Source of the DNA: CAYMRL01 sp964398985 | GTDB taxonomy: Bacteria; Deinococcota; Deinococci; Deinococcales; Trueperaceae | Reading direction: 5' to 3' | DNA: 64,000 nt | Assembly: GCA_964398985.1 (NCBI GenBank) | Contig: CAYNOS010000001.1 | Location: forward strand, 1-64,000 | In this document: positions 46,599 through 55,465 of the stretch, in pieces | Numbering within the stretch: position 1 is the stretch's first letter | Layout: each line of letters begins with the position of its first letter | Made by a program: the position numbers and the translations under genes | Notes under the pieces: generated by a model | Seen by the model: only the letters and a program-made list of their open reading frames with translations | What the model was told of the DNA's origin: nothing | The model's database searches: none

Positions 46599-47597
46599 TT
46601 ACTCGTCCAGGATGAGGGCGAACATCAAGGGGGCGACGATGGTGGCGTCCGACTCGATGATGAACTTGGGCGACTCGACGCCCAGCTTGCCCCAGGTGAT
46701 CTTCTCGTTCGGCACCGCTCCGGAGTAAGACCCGTAGCTGGTCGTCGAGTCGGAGATCTGGCAGAAGTAGCCCCACAGCGGCGTCGGGCGCTGGAGGTCC
46801 AGCTCCAGCATCGGCACGACGCAGATCGGGAAGTCTCCGGCGATGCCGCCGCCGATCTGGAAGAAGCCGACGCTGTGCTGCTGCGACCGCTCGGTGTACC
46901 AGTCGGCCAGGAAGGTCATGTACTCGATGCCGGAGCGCACCGTATGGATGTTGCCGATCTCGCCGGTGAGGTTGTGGGCGGCGTACATGTTGCCGGTCGT
47001 CGAGTCCTCCCAGCCCGGCACCACCATCGGCAGGTTCTTCTTGGCCGCAGCGATCAACCACGACTCGTCAGGATCGATCTGGTAGTACTGCTCGAGCGAG
47101 CCGGACAGAAGGATGCGGTAGAGGAACTCGTGCGGGAAGTAGCGCTCGCTGGCCGCGTCGGCGCGCATCCACTCCTCGAGCAAGGCGCCTTCCAGACGCC
47201 TCATCGCCTCGGCCTCCGGGATGCAGGTGTCGGTGACGCGCGCCAGGTGGCGCTCGAGCAGGGCGAGCTCATCCTGGGGGGTCAGGTCCCGGTAGTTGGG
47301 CACGCGCTCGTAGAAGTCGTGCGCGATCAGGTTGAACACATCCTCCTCGAGGTTGGCGCCGGTGCAGGAGATCACGTGCACCTTGTCGCGGCGGATCATC
47401 TCGGCCAACGACAGGCCGAGCTCCGCGGTGCTCATGGCGCCGGCCAGCGTCACCATCATGTGCCCGTCGGCGTCGAGGTGGGCGATGTAGGCGTCGGCCG
47501 CGTCCACCAGCGTGGCGGCGTTGAAGTGCCGGTAGTGATGACGCAGGAAGCGGCTGACGTGCCCGCTGCGTTCGAACTGGGTAGGCGGGTGACTCAT
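46599..47597 (-). CDS. Deoxyhypusine synthase-like protein
   Basis: NAD-dependent aminobutyl transferase of the deoxyhypusine synthase family, 332 residues. The catalytic Lys is kept (K304 in TWGK), as are the NAD-binding SCTGANLEED and GGGIAGDFP and the SGAVPNE region. Bacteria lack eIF5A, the eukaryotic substrate; some bacterial homologues make homospermidine from spermidine or putrescine (family knowledge). It is a single gene with a leaderless -10 box. A polyamine role is the best guess. Confidence 0.88.
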   Translation of the reverse strand: MSHPPTQFERSGHVSRFLRHHYRHFNAATLVDAADAYIAHLDADGHMMVTLAGAMSTAELGLSLAEMIRRDKVHVISCTGANLEEDVFNLIAHDFYERVPNYRDLTPQDELALLERHLARVTDTCIPEAEAMRRLEGALLEEWMRADAASERYFPHEFLYRILLSGSLEQYYQIDPDESWLIAAAKKNLPMVVPGWEDSTTGNMYAAHNLTGEIGNIHTVRSGIEYMTFLADWYTERSQQHSVGFFQIGGGIAGDFPICVVPMLELDLQRPTPLWGYFCQISDSTTSYGSYSGAVPNEKITWGKLGVESPKFIIESDATIVAPLMFALILDE

Positions 47598-47603
47598 GTC
47601 GCC

Positions 47604-47609
47604 ATACTA
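47604..47609 (-). promoter_or_regulatory. -10 box (TAGTAT) of the deoxyhypusine synthase-like gene
   Basis: TAGTAT on the minus strand ends six bases before ATG 47597. Confidence 0.55.
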
Positions 47610-47751
47610 AGGCCCGCGCTCGCGGCCTTGCGTCCTCAGCGCTGGGCAGCGGCCCAAAGCAGCTAGGCTCGAGCCCAGCCGGCGGCCGGCCTCCGCTGGC
47701 GGCGACGCCGGACGACATGGCCGGCCGCTTCGCGATGGTCTGCTGGGCACC

Positions 47752-48465
47752 GTGAACTCGAAGCTGTCCGCCGTGTTGTCGACCTGCCTCGCGGCGCTGT
47801 GTCTGGCGGCCGCGGCCGCACAGACGGCGCCCGACGCCAGCATCGAGCTGGTGGCAGCGGAGGCGGAGTTCCTCACCTGCCTGACGCCGACGTTCGTGGT
47901 CGGGGCCGGGTCTGCCGGTCCCGTGGGACCGCCGCGAGTCCCGGACAGCGAGCTCTCCCCGGCCGCGCTCGAGCAGCGCGCCAGGCGCCAGGCGTACCGC
48001 GAGCTGCTGCCCGCCTACTTGGCGCGGCTGCCGCAAGACGCGGTGCGCCCGATCATGCCGGTCGAAGGTGTGCGCGTGTCGCAGGTCGCCAATACCTACG
48101 GCGCGCCGCGCAGCGGTGGCCGGGGCCATCAGGGCCAGGACATCTTCGCGCCGCGGTGGACGCCCATCCGCTCGGCCACCGAGGGCATCGTGTTCGAGAT
48201 CAGCGACCGCTTCCTCGGCGGTCGCGGCGTCATGATCCTCGGCCCCGCTGGGACGCGCTACTTCTACACGCACCTCGAGGCCTACGCGGAGGGGCTGCGC
48301 GAAGGCATGTGGGTCACCGTCGACACCCTCATCGGGTACGTGGGGAACGACGGCAACGCGGCCACCACGCCGACGCACCTGCACTTCGCCGTCTACGAGT
48401 TCGATCCGCTGTCCTGCCGCCACCGCTCCACCGATCCGCTGCCCCTGCTCGTCGACCGCCAGTGA
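47752..48465 (+). CDS. Secreted M23 peptidase (LytM domain)
   Basis: Envelope peptidase that cuts peptidoglycan cross-links, 237 residues. Signal peptide 1-23 ends AAA-Q. The LytM domain has H126 and D130 in HQGQDIFAP and H209/H211 in THLHF, the zinc ligands, plus GVMILGPAGTRYFYTHLE. The segment before it (about 65-100) is helical. The GTG start lacks a ribosome-binding site and a clear -10 box. All metal ligands are present, so it should be active rather than a degenerate activator. Confidence 0.88.
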   Translation: MNSKLSAVLSTCLAALCLAAAAAQTAPDASIELVAAEAEFLTCLTPTFVVGAGSAGPVGPPRVPDSELSPAALEQRARRQAYRELLPAYLARLPQDAVRPIMPVEGVRVSQVANTYGAPRSGGRGHQGQDIFAPRWTPIRSATEGIVFEISDRFLGGRGVMILGPAGTRYFYTHLEAYAEGLREGMWVTVDTLIGYVGNDGNAATTPTHLHFAVYEFDPLSCRHRSTDPLPLLVDRQ

Positions 48466-48533
48466 CGCGCTCGCGGCTGCCGCCGGTGCTTTAGGCCCTA
48501 GCCACGACCGGTCGCCCGGCGCACGATACGGGC

Positions 48534-49232
48534 ATGAACGCGCGGCGCCTGCGAGCGTTGGGCGGCCAGTTGCTGGTTCTCAACAGCGGACTGATGCTGA
48601 TGGGGCTCGGTACCGCGCTGATGCTCGCCGCCGGCATGGGGGTGGCGCCCTGGGCGGTGTTCCACGAGGGCGCGTCGCTCAACATCGGTATCAGCCACGG
48701 CAACGTCTCGCAAATCGTAGGGTTCGCGCTGCTCATCATCGCCTGGACCGTCTTTGCCGAACGCCCGGGGATCGGGACGATCTTCAACATGGTGATGATC
48801 GGGCTGTGGATCGACATCTTCCGCTCTCAGGCCTGGCTGCCCGCTCCCGAAGCGCTGCCGCTGAGAGTGGGCCAGCACCTCGCCGCCACCGCGCTCTACG
48901 CGTTCGCGAGCGCGCTGTACATGTCTGCCGACCTCGGCGCCGGACCGCGCGACAGTGTGATGCTGGGCGCCGCCAGACGCTTCAAGACGCCGGTCAAGAC
49001 CGTGCGCTCGTCCATCGAAGTGCTCGTCTTGGCGGTGGGCTGGGCGCTGGGAGGGCCGGTCGGGCTCGGCACCGTCATCTACGCCCTGGTCGTCGGCCCG
49101 CTGGTGCAACGCTTCATGAGCTTGCTGCGCGCGCTCAAAGCGCGCCGCGGTTCCGCTCCACCAGCCACTGATAAGCCGCTAGGGCCGCTGTTACGTCAGG
49201 TGCGTGGAACACGCGCGAGACGCTGGCCTTGA
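48534..49232 (+). CDS. YczE/YitT-like membrane protein
   Basis: Integral membrane protein of 232 residues with five hydrophobic helices, of the YczE/YyaS group: GMGVAPWAVFHEGASL, ISHGNVSQIVG, and ADLGAGPRDSVMLGAARR. The function is poorly known. The last 33 codons (98 bases) overlap the convergent HAD gene; the hydrophobic domain is complete before the overlap, so the extra tail (rich in Arg and Pro) is probably not essential. CACGAT six bases before the ATG is a weak -10 box. Confidence 0.83.
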   Translation: MNARRLRALGGQLLVLNSGLMLMGLGTALMLAAGMGVAPWAVFHEGASLNIGISHGNVSQIVGFALLIIAWTVFAERPGIGTIFNMVMIGLWIDIFRSQAWLPAPEALPLRVGQHLAATALYAFASALYMSADLGAGPRDSVMLGAARRFKTPVKTVRSSIEVLVLAVGWALGGPVGLGTVIYALVVGPLVQRFMSLLRALKARRGSAPPATDKPLGPLLRQVRGTRARRWP

Positions 49233-49896
49233 CCTCGGCGGCAGCGTTCCCGGGAGCCACGCTGACACCGCAGCGCGCCAGCCAGGCGCGGTCGCCGACG
49301 CTGTCGCCGATGCCGGCGACCTCGTCGGGCAAAGCCTCCAACTCGTTCAGTAGGTGCTCGAACCCGGTGGCCTTGTCGCAACCCGCGATCAGCACGTTGA
49401 CGCAGTCGGTCGACGGGTCGAGCACCAGAGGCAACTCGGTGCCACCTAACAGCGCCAGCAGCTCCTCGAACACCGCCTCGACGCCACCGTCGACGCGGCC
49501 CTTGGGGAACACGCTGAGCGAGGCGAGCTTCCCCGGCTGCAGCTGCAGACCGGGACGCGACGCCACGGAGTCCGCGAACGCCTGCAGCGCGCCCAGACGG
49601 CCCTCGACCTCGGGCGCCCACCAGTGCGCGTAGGGATGGCGCGTGGCGAAGCCGGCTCCGTTCTCGAACGACACCGGCAGGTAGATGTCCAGGAGCTGGG
49701 TCACGGAGTCGACGTAGGCGTGCGGTCGCCCCGTCACCAGCGTCAGCGCCGGCACGGTGGGGTCGCTGCGGCTCAGGCGGTTCAAGTCGGCCATGCGCCC
49801 GAGGCGCTCGAGATCGTAGGCCTGGTGTCCGGCCTCGGCCAGGCAGCCGTCGATGTCGCAGGCGAAGATGCGGATCGGCCGCGAGGCGCCCCGCAT
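49135..49896 (-). CDS. HAD-IIB phosphatase
   Basis: HAD-superfamily phosphatase of 253 residues with D14/D16 in DIDGCL, T/S motif VTGRP, motif III Lys before ATGFEHLL, and GIGDSVGDRAWL. It has a cap of the IIB type, as in sugar phosphatases. Its ATG overlaps the stop codon of the ABC ATPase gene by one base, so it belongs to that transporter operon and probably dephosphorylates the imported compound (inference). It overlaps the convergent YczE-like gene by 98 bases. Confidence 0.85.
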   Translation of the reverse strand: MRGASRPIRIFACDIDGCLAEAGHQAYDLERLGRMADLNRLSRSDPTVPALTLVTGRPHAYVDSVTQLLDIYLPVSFENGAGFATRHPYAHWWAPEVEGRLGALQAFADSVASRPGLQLQPGKLASLSVFPKGRVDGGVEAVFEELLALLGGTELPLVLDPSTDCVNVLIAGCDKATGFEHLLNELEALPDEVAGIGDSVGDRAWLARCGVSVAPGNAAAEVKASVSRVFHAPDVTAALAAYQWLVERNRGAL

Positions 49897-50966
49897 CAAG
49901 GTGGCAGCAGCCAGAGCCCGGCAGGCTTGAGCTTGAGCTTGACGCGGTCGCCGCGGCGCGCCTCCGACAGGCCGCCACCGGACATCGTCGCGAACAGCTC
50001 GGACCCTGCCACCTCGAAGACGAACTCGGTGGTCGGCCCCAGGTAGGCGCTGCTGCGGAAGGTCGCCTCGAGGCCGGCTTCGCCCTCGAGCGCGAAGTCG
50101 ATCGCCTCGGGCCTGATCATGACCGTGACCGGTCCGCTGACGCCGTCCTGTCGGTGGGGCAGCTGGTAACCGAGCAAGTCGATGTTCACGCCATCGAACT
50201 CGCCCGGCAGGAAATTGGCGGAGCCGATGAAGTCGGCCACGAAGCGGCTGGCTGGTCGCGCGTACAGCTCATGAGGGGTGCCTTGCTGCTCGATCGCGCC
50301 CTCGCGCATCACGACCACGCGGTCGCTGATCGCCATCGCCTCTTCCTGATCGTGGGTGACGTACACGCTGGTGATGCCGAGGCGCTGCTGCAGCTCCCGG
50401 ATCTCCTCGCGCACGCGCTTGCGCAACTTGGCGTCGAGGTTCGAGAGCGGCTCGTCGAAGAGTAGGACCCGCGGTCTGATCACCATCGCCCTGGCCAGCG
50501 CGACGCGCTGCTGTTGTCCGCCGGACAGCGCCGAGGTCGACCTCTCGGCCAGGTGCCCGAGGCCGACCATGTCGAGCGCCTCGCCCACCCGAGTCTTGAC
50601 CTCGTCGGCCGGCCTGCGTGCGACCCGCAGCCCGTACGCGACGTTCTCGAAGACGTTCATGTGCGGGAACAGGGCGTAGCTCTGGAACACCATGGTGATG
50701 TCCCGCAGGTATGCGGGCAGCCGGGTGACGTCCTCGTCGTCGAGGAGGATGCTTCCCCCGGTGGGCCGCTCGAGACCCGCGATCATCCGCAAGATCGTCG
50801 TCTTGCCACAGCCGGACGGCCCCAGCAGCGTCAGCAGCTCACCCTGTTCGATCTGCAGGTCGACGCCATCGACGGCCAGCACGTCCGGTCCGAAGCGCTT
50901 GACGAGGCTTTGGATCGCTACGCTGGCGGGTCGGAACGCTGCGGCCGGCGCAGCCGGGCGCGTCAC
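49896..50966 (-). CDS. ABC importer ATPase, FbpC/AfuC/PotA type
   Basis: ATP-hydrolysing subunit of 356 residues with Walker A GPSGCGKTT, Q-loop VFQSYALFPHM, signature LSGGQQQR, Walker B LLFDEPLSNLD and a switch His in VTHDQEEAM. The C-terminal 110 or so residues form a TOBE regulatory domain. This is the only importer ATPase in the window. GTG 50966 overlaps the permease stop by four bases. Confidence 0.95.
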   Translation of the reverse strand: MTRPAAPAAAFRPASVAIQSLVKRFGPDVLAVDGVDLQIEQGELLTLLGPSGCGKTTILRMIAGLERPTGGSILLDDEDVTRLPAYLRDITMVFQSYALFPHMNVFENVAYGLRVARRPADEVKTRVGEALDMVGLGHLAERSTSALSGGQQQRVALARAMVIRPRVLLFDEPLSNLDAKLRKRVREEIRELQQRLGITSVYVTHDQEEAMAISDRVVVMREGAIEQQGTPHELYARPASRFVADFIGSANFLPGEFDGVNIDLLGYQLPHRQDGVSGPVTVMIRPEAIDFALEGEAGLEATFRSSAYLGPTTEFVFEVAGSELFATMSGGGLSEARRGDRVKLKLKPAGLWLLPP

Positions 50967-53182
50967 GCCTGCACCCGCGAGAGGCGCGTGCCGATGCGCT
51001 GCGCCACGGCCAGCACCACAAGGATCGTGAACAGCATCGTGACGATGAGGACAGTGCCCATGGCGGCTCCTCTGCCGAGGCTACCTTGCTCGATCCAGCC
51101 GAGCATCAGGACGGTGGCGAGCTGGTTGCCCGGGCTGACCAGGAAGATCACCTGACTGACCGCGGTCATGGCGCTCACGAAGGCGAAGATCAAGCCCGTG
51201 ACCAGTGTGTTGACGAGCAGCGGGAACAGCACACGGCGGATGGTGGTGAACGACCTGGCGCGCAGCATCGTCGACGCCTCTTCGAGGCTCGGATCGATCT
51301 GCGAGAGGCCGGCCACGGCCGCCCTGATCGCCACCGGCATGTTCCTGAAGATCAGCGCCAGGACGATGATCAGTGCGGTGGCGGTGAGCAGCCACGGGCC
51401 GGTGTTGAATGCAAAGACGTACGCGACGCCCATGACGGTGCCGGGAGTGGCGAACGACAGCAGCGATCCGAACTCGACGAAGCGGCGCCCGAAGAAGCGC
51501 TGGCGCGATACCAGGTAGGCCACCAGGAAGCCCAGCAGCATCGCCGGCACCGCGCTGATGGCGGCGATGCGCATGGTGAACAGCAGCACCGGCCACCCGA
51601 GCACCATGAAGTTGCGGTAGTGCTCGAGTGTGAAGGTGTAGTTGACGCCCCACAACGTCGCGAACGAGCCGACCACCACCGAAGTGTAGAGAGCCGCCAC
51701 GAACAGGGTCCAGACGACGAGCCCGGAGATCAGTCCGACCTCCAGCCACCTCGGCAACGGCGCCAGGGCGCCGCTCGAGGGCTTGCCGGTGACGGTGATG
51801 AAGGAGCCGGCCCCGACCCACCAGCGCTGCAGGAAGAAGGCCAGCAGCACCAGGCCGAGCAGGACCACGCCGTAGGCCGCCGCCTCGCGCGGGTTGAAAC
51901 GGCCGGTCAGCGAAAGATAGACCTCGGTCGCGAGGAACCGGCGATTGCCGCCGAGGATGATCGGGTTGCCGAAGTCGGCGAGCGACTCGATCATGCTGAG
52001 CAGGAACGCCGCCGCCATGCCCGGCCTCAGCAACGGCCAGGTGATCGTGCGCAGCGTCAGCCACGGCCGCGCACCGAGCGTCTGGGCGGCCTCCTCCAAC
52101 GCCGGGTTGAGCGACCCGATCGAGCCGCGGAGCAACAGATAAGCGATCGGGGTGAAGCCGAGGATCTGAGCCAGCGCCACGCCCGGGATGCCGTAGATCC
52201 AGCCACTCGACATGTCGAGCACGTTGTAGGTGATCAGCCCGCGGCGGCCGAGGAGAAAGATCATGGCGAACGCCAGGATGAAAGGCGGCGTGATGATCGG
52301 CAGCACCGAGATGACGTTGAGAGAGCCACGCACGGCCCCGAGCCTCGAGCGCTGACCCAGCAGCGCGAAGGCCAGGCCGAGCAGCGTGCAGGACGGAGCG
52401 ACGATCGAGACCACCGCGAGGCTGGTCGGCAGGGCGCCGGAACCGTAGAGCATCACCCCGAGCACGAGGCCCAGGACCGCGCCGAGAAGCGCTCGGCCCA
52501 GCACGCTCACCGTCCCCTGTCTGCGAAGCAGCGCCAGCCCTGCCCCGAGCACCCCGCCGGCGGCCGCCCAGCGCAGCGTCAGCACCAGCTCGGGCCGCGG
52601 CGTCCGGGGGTTGTCAAGGACGAAGAACAGCGGGTGTCGGATGGTGTCGATGAAGGTCTGGAACTCGAAGCGCCCGTTGGCGAAGACCGCCGACTTGAGC
52701 ACCATGAACAGCGGGAACAGGATGAACAGCAGCACGAAGCCGCTGACGAACAGGATGCTGGAGGCGATGAAGGCGTCGCCCATCACCCGTCCCGACTCGC
52801 TGAGGGCGTTGCCCATCACCAGGCAGAGACCGGCCAGTGCGACGATCGCGCCGATACCGAAAGGCATCGAGGTGCTAATCAGCCACGCCAGCAGCGCCAG
52901 GAACCCCACGGCGCCCGCGGCCAGCACCAGGTCGCCTCGCCGCCAGGTCGGCAGCGGCAGGAGGCTGAGGACGAAGGCCGCGGCGGTGGCGGCCAGCAGG
53001 ACCCACACCAGCGGTCCGCCAAGCGCGAGTGCGTAGCGCTCCGGCTCGCTGGTCAGGAAGGCTCGCCCGGGACGTCCAAGCGGCAAAGCCAGGAGGCCAG
53101 CCGCGGTGAGCAGGGCTGGCAGCCAGGCGCCGCTGACGGCAAGGCCGCCGCGGCGCCTGGTGACGGTTGCGAGTCGACTCAA
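50963..53182 (-). CDS. ABC importer permease, fused two-domain FbpB/AfuB type
   Basis: A 739-residue permease with two binding-protein-dependent transport domains in one chain. Each domain has a docking loop: LEEAAQTLGARPWLTLRTITWPLL and LEEASTMLRARSFTTIRRVLFPLL. Several extra membrane helices fill about residues 1-170, as in AfuB-like permeases. The TTG start lies 15 bases after the binding-protein stop. Iron(III) permeases share this layout, so the substrate cannot be read from the fold. Confidence 0.92.
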   Translation of the reverse strand: MSRLATVTRRRGGLAVSGAWLPALLTAAGLLALPLGRPGRAFLTSEPERYALALGGPLVWVLLAATAAAFVLSLLPLPTWRRGDLVLAAGAVGFLALLAWLISTSMPFGIGAIVALAGLCLVMGNALSESGRVMGDAFIASSILFVSGFVLLFILFPLFMVLKSAVFANGRFEFQTFIDTIRHPLFFVLDNPRTPRPELVLTLRWAAAGGVLGAGLALLRRQGTVSVLGRALLGAVLGLVLGVMLYGSGALPTSLAVVSIVAPSCTLLGLAFALLGQRSRLGAVRGSLNVISVLPIITPPFILAFAMIFLLGRRGLITYNVLDMSSGWIYGIPGVALAQILGFTPIAYLLLRGSIGSLNPALEEAAQTLGARPWLTLRTITWPLLRPGMAAAFLLSMIESLADFGNPIILGGNRRFLATEVYLSLTGRFNPREAAAYGVVLLGLVLLAFFLQRWWVGAGSFITVTGKPSSGALAPLPRWLEVGLISGLVVWTLFVAALYTSVVVGSFATLWGVNYTFTLEHYRNFMVLGWPVLLFTMRIAAISAVPAMLLGFLVAYLVSRQRFFGRRFVEFGSLLSFATPGTVMGVAYVFAFNTGPWLLTATALIIVLALIFRNMPVAIRAAVAGLSQIDPSLEEASTMLRARSFTTIRRVLFPLLVNTLVTGLIFAFVSAMTAVSQVIFLVSPGNQLATVLMLGWIEQGSLGRGAAMGTVLIVTMLFTILVVLAVAQRIGTRLSRVQA

Positions 53183-53197
53183 GCCGCTAGGTTCGGC

Positions 53198-54208
53198 TTA
53201 ACGCGGCAGCGGGAAGATCTCGTTGGTCCAGCGGCCGACCGTCGCTTCGCGCACTGCGGGCGTGCCCCAGTGGTCGAAGTCGTAGTCGATGAGGTTGATG
53301 TTCTCGAGGACCGGCGACTGCTCGGGCACCGGCGTGTTCATGTTCGACTGGATCTGGTACGAGTTGCCGCGTTGCGACGCGATGACCTGCGCCTCAGGCG
53401 TCAGCGCCCACTCGATGAACGCGATCGCGGTTTCGCGGTTGGGTCCGTTCTTGATGAGGCTCAAGCCGCCGATCTCGTAGCCGGTGCCTTCCGAGGGCGC
53501 GTAGACGGTCAGCGGGAACCCTTGCAGCGCGAAGTTGACGCCGTCGTGCATGAACTGGATCGCGATGGCGACCTCACCGCGGCCGGCCATCTGACCGGGC
53601 GCAGCGCCCGAAGTCGTGTACTGGGCGATGTTGGAGTGGATGCCTTCGAGGATCTCGAAAGCCTCGTCCTCGCCGAAGATCTGAACCAGCGTGGCGATGA
53701 TCGTGTAGGCGGTGCCGGAGCTGTTGGGGTCGGGCATGGCGATCAGACCCTTGTACTGCGGGTCGGTCAGGTCGCGCCAGCTCTGAGGCATGGGCTTGCC
53801 GTCGAGGACGCCCTCGTTGACGACGAAGCCGATCGCGCCGGCGTAGAGCGGGATGTAGGTCCCACCGACCTGCTCCTTGAGGCTGGGGATGATCTGGTCC
53901 CACACGCTGGGCTCGTAGAACTCGGTGAGGCCCTCGCGCGCCGCCACCAGGTGCGGGTCGCCGGTGCCGCCGAACCACACGTCGAACACCGGGTTCGCGG
54001 CCTCGGCGCGGACACGCGCCAACGCGTCCTGCGAGCTCATGCGGATGAACTCGAGGTCAAAGCCGGTGGCCTCCTTGAAGGCCGGGCCGAGAGCCTCGCA
54101 CCACGCGAGGTCGGGGCTGCACAGCACGTTGACGGTCTGAGCGTTGGCGGCGGCGAACAACAGTGCCGTGGAGAACAGCAGTCCTACCAGGAGCTTCTTG
54201 ATCTTCAT
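53198..54208 (-). CDS. ABC importer substrate-binding protein, FbpA/AfuA type
   Basis: Periplasmic binding protein of 336 residues with signal peptide 1-23 ending ANA-Q. The mature part has NVLCSPDLAWCEALGPAF, FDVWFGGTGDPHL and ASQRGNSYQIQSN, the last typical of the iron/AfuA family. The two Tyr that bind iron in FbpA are not evident to me in tandem, so organic phosphates or other anions are as likely as iron. ATG 54208 is chosen over an upstream start because the signal peptide starts there and AGGGAG is upstream. Confidence 0.9.
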   Translation of the reverse strand: MKIKKLLVGLLFSTALLFAAANAQTVNVLCSPDLAWCEALGPAFKEATGFDLEFIRMSSQDALARVRAEAANPVFDVWFGGTGDPHLVAAREGLTEFYEPSVWDQIIPSLKEQVGGTYIPLYAGAIGFVVNEGVLDGKPMPQSWRDLTDPQYKGLIAMPDPNSSGTAYTIIATLVQIFGEDEAFEILEGIHSNIAQYTTSGAAPGQMAGRGEVAIAIQFMHDGVNFALQGFPLTVYAPSEGTGYEIGGLSLIKNGPNRETAIAFIEWALTPEAQVIASQRGNSYQIQSNMNTPVPEQSPVLENINLIDYDFDHWGTPAVREATVGRWTNEIFPLPR

Positions 54209-54332
54209 GCGGTCGCACTCCCTCTCCGTGCTCGACCCGTCAGCTACCCGAGTCGAGCCTCCGGCTCCCTCGGTGCGAGCTGCGTCAGTCAAGCGGGCGC
54301 TAGGGCCCCGATCCGGTATGTCTTGCCAGGAG

Positions 54333-54338
54333 ATTGTA
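54333..54338 (-). promoter_or_regulatory. Candidate -10 box (TACAAT) of the FbpA/AfuA-type operon
   Basis: TACAAT on the minus strand lies in the 180-base gap behind iolC. It would give a leader of about 118 bases. No -35 box at standard spacing is visible. Confidence 0.3.
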
Positions 54339-54388
54339 ACCGCTCCTCGCCAAGAACGCTTCAGGTAGGTACCGAAGCGGGGTTAGCC

Positions 54389-55465
54389 TCAGGGCCTGGC
54401 GTCGAGCCCGCCATGAGCCTCGGCGAGGCCATGTGCCTCGGCGAGCGTCGCCATGAAGTTCGCGCAGCCGTGGCGCGTGACGACGATGGCTCCGCAGGCG
54501 TTGCCGAGCCGCGCCGAGCGGTACCAGTCGAGCCCGCGCGCGCGGCCGTAGATGAAACCGGCCGCGAAAGCGTCGCCGGCGCCGAGGACGTTCACGACCT
54601 CGACCGGGAAGCCTGGCGCGTCGATGACCTCGCCGCTTCGCAGATGAACCGAGGCGCCCAGGTGCCCGCGCTTGACCACGACCGCGCTCGGCCCTCCCGC
54701 GCCGCCGAGCAGCGCGGCGATGTTGGCGCGCTCGTCGCCGCGCACCTGCGGCGCGCTGATCTGCTGGTGGGTGATCACGACGTCGGAGCTGGAGCGCAGG
54801 GCGGCGGCGTTGACCTCCTCGACGGTGCCGAGCACCACGTCGACCAGCGGCAACAGCGCCCTGATCGTCACGCCGTAGGCCCTGACGTCGTGCCACTGGT
54901 CGGCGCGGAAGTCGAGGTCGAGGTAGACGGTACGGCCCGCTCCCCTGGCGAGCTCGGCCGCCCTGAAGGTGGCGCTGCGCGCCGGCTCCCTGGCGAGGCC
55001 GGTACCCGATACCTCCAGCGCCCTGGCGGCTGCGATGGGTGCGGCCTCGACGTCGTCGATGTCGAGCTGCGCGTCGGCGGCGTTGTCGCGGTAGAAGACC
55101 AGCGGGAAACGGTCCGGCGGTTCGATACCGAGGACCACCGCGCTCGAGCGCGCGCCGTGCTTCACGGGGATGAAGGCCGTCGCGACGCCTTCCTGGTCGA
55201 GGAAGTTGAGTATGAACGAGCCCACCTTGTCGTCCCCGACGGCCGTCAGCAGGGCGGTCCGGAGCCCGAGCCGCTGCGCGCCGACAGCGATGTTGAGCGG
55301 GCTGCCGCCGACGTAGGCAGCGAAGCTCTCGATCTGCTCGAAGGGAGCACCGATGTCGTTGGAGTAGAGATCGATCGACGAACGACCCATCGTCAGCAGG
55401 TCGAACTCGGTGGCTGCGGGCTCGACCGACCCCCGGCTGGTGGCACCGCTACGCTCAGCCGCCAC
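54389..55465 (-). CDS. iolC: 5-dehydro-2-deoxygluconokinase IolC
   Basis: PfkB-family kinase that phosphorylates 5-dehydro-2-deoxygluconate in myo-inositol breakdown, 358 residues. LLTMGRSSIDLYSNDIGAPF near the N-terminus and FAAYVGGSPLNIAVGAQRLG are close to known IolC proteins; the catalytic Asp is D298 in LGAGDAFAAGFIYG. The GTG start has GGGAG six bases upstream and overlaps iolB by 11 bases. The last 15 residues contain a small LAEAHG duplication. Confidence 0.93.
   Translation of the reverse strand: MAAERSGATSRGSVEPAATEFDLLTMGRSSIDLYSNDIGAPFEQIESFAAYVGGSPLNIAVGAQRLGLRTALLTAVGDDKVGSFILNFLDQEGVATAFIPVKHGARSSAVVLGIEPPDRFPLVFYRDNAADAQLDIDDVEAAPIAAARALEVSGTGLAREPARSATFRAAELARGAGRTVYLDLDFRADQWHDVRAYGVTIRALLPLVDVVLGTVEEVNAAALRSSSDVVITHQQISAPQVRGDERANIAALLGGAGGPSAVVVKRGHLGASVHLRSGEVIDAPGFPVEVVNVLGAGDAFAAGFIYGRARGLDWYRSARLGNACGAIVVTRHGCANFMATLAEAHGLAEAHGGLDARP

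Noticed and set aside
50963..54208. Calling the importer a ferric iron transporter
   Set aside because: The family label alone does not show iron. The phosphatase at the end of the operon and the lack of evident paired Tyr ligands leave the substrate open.
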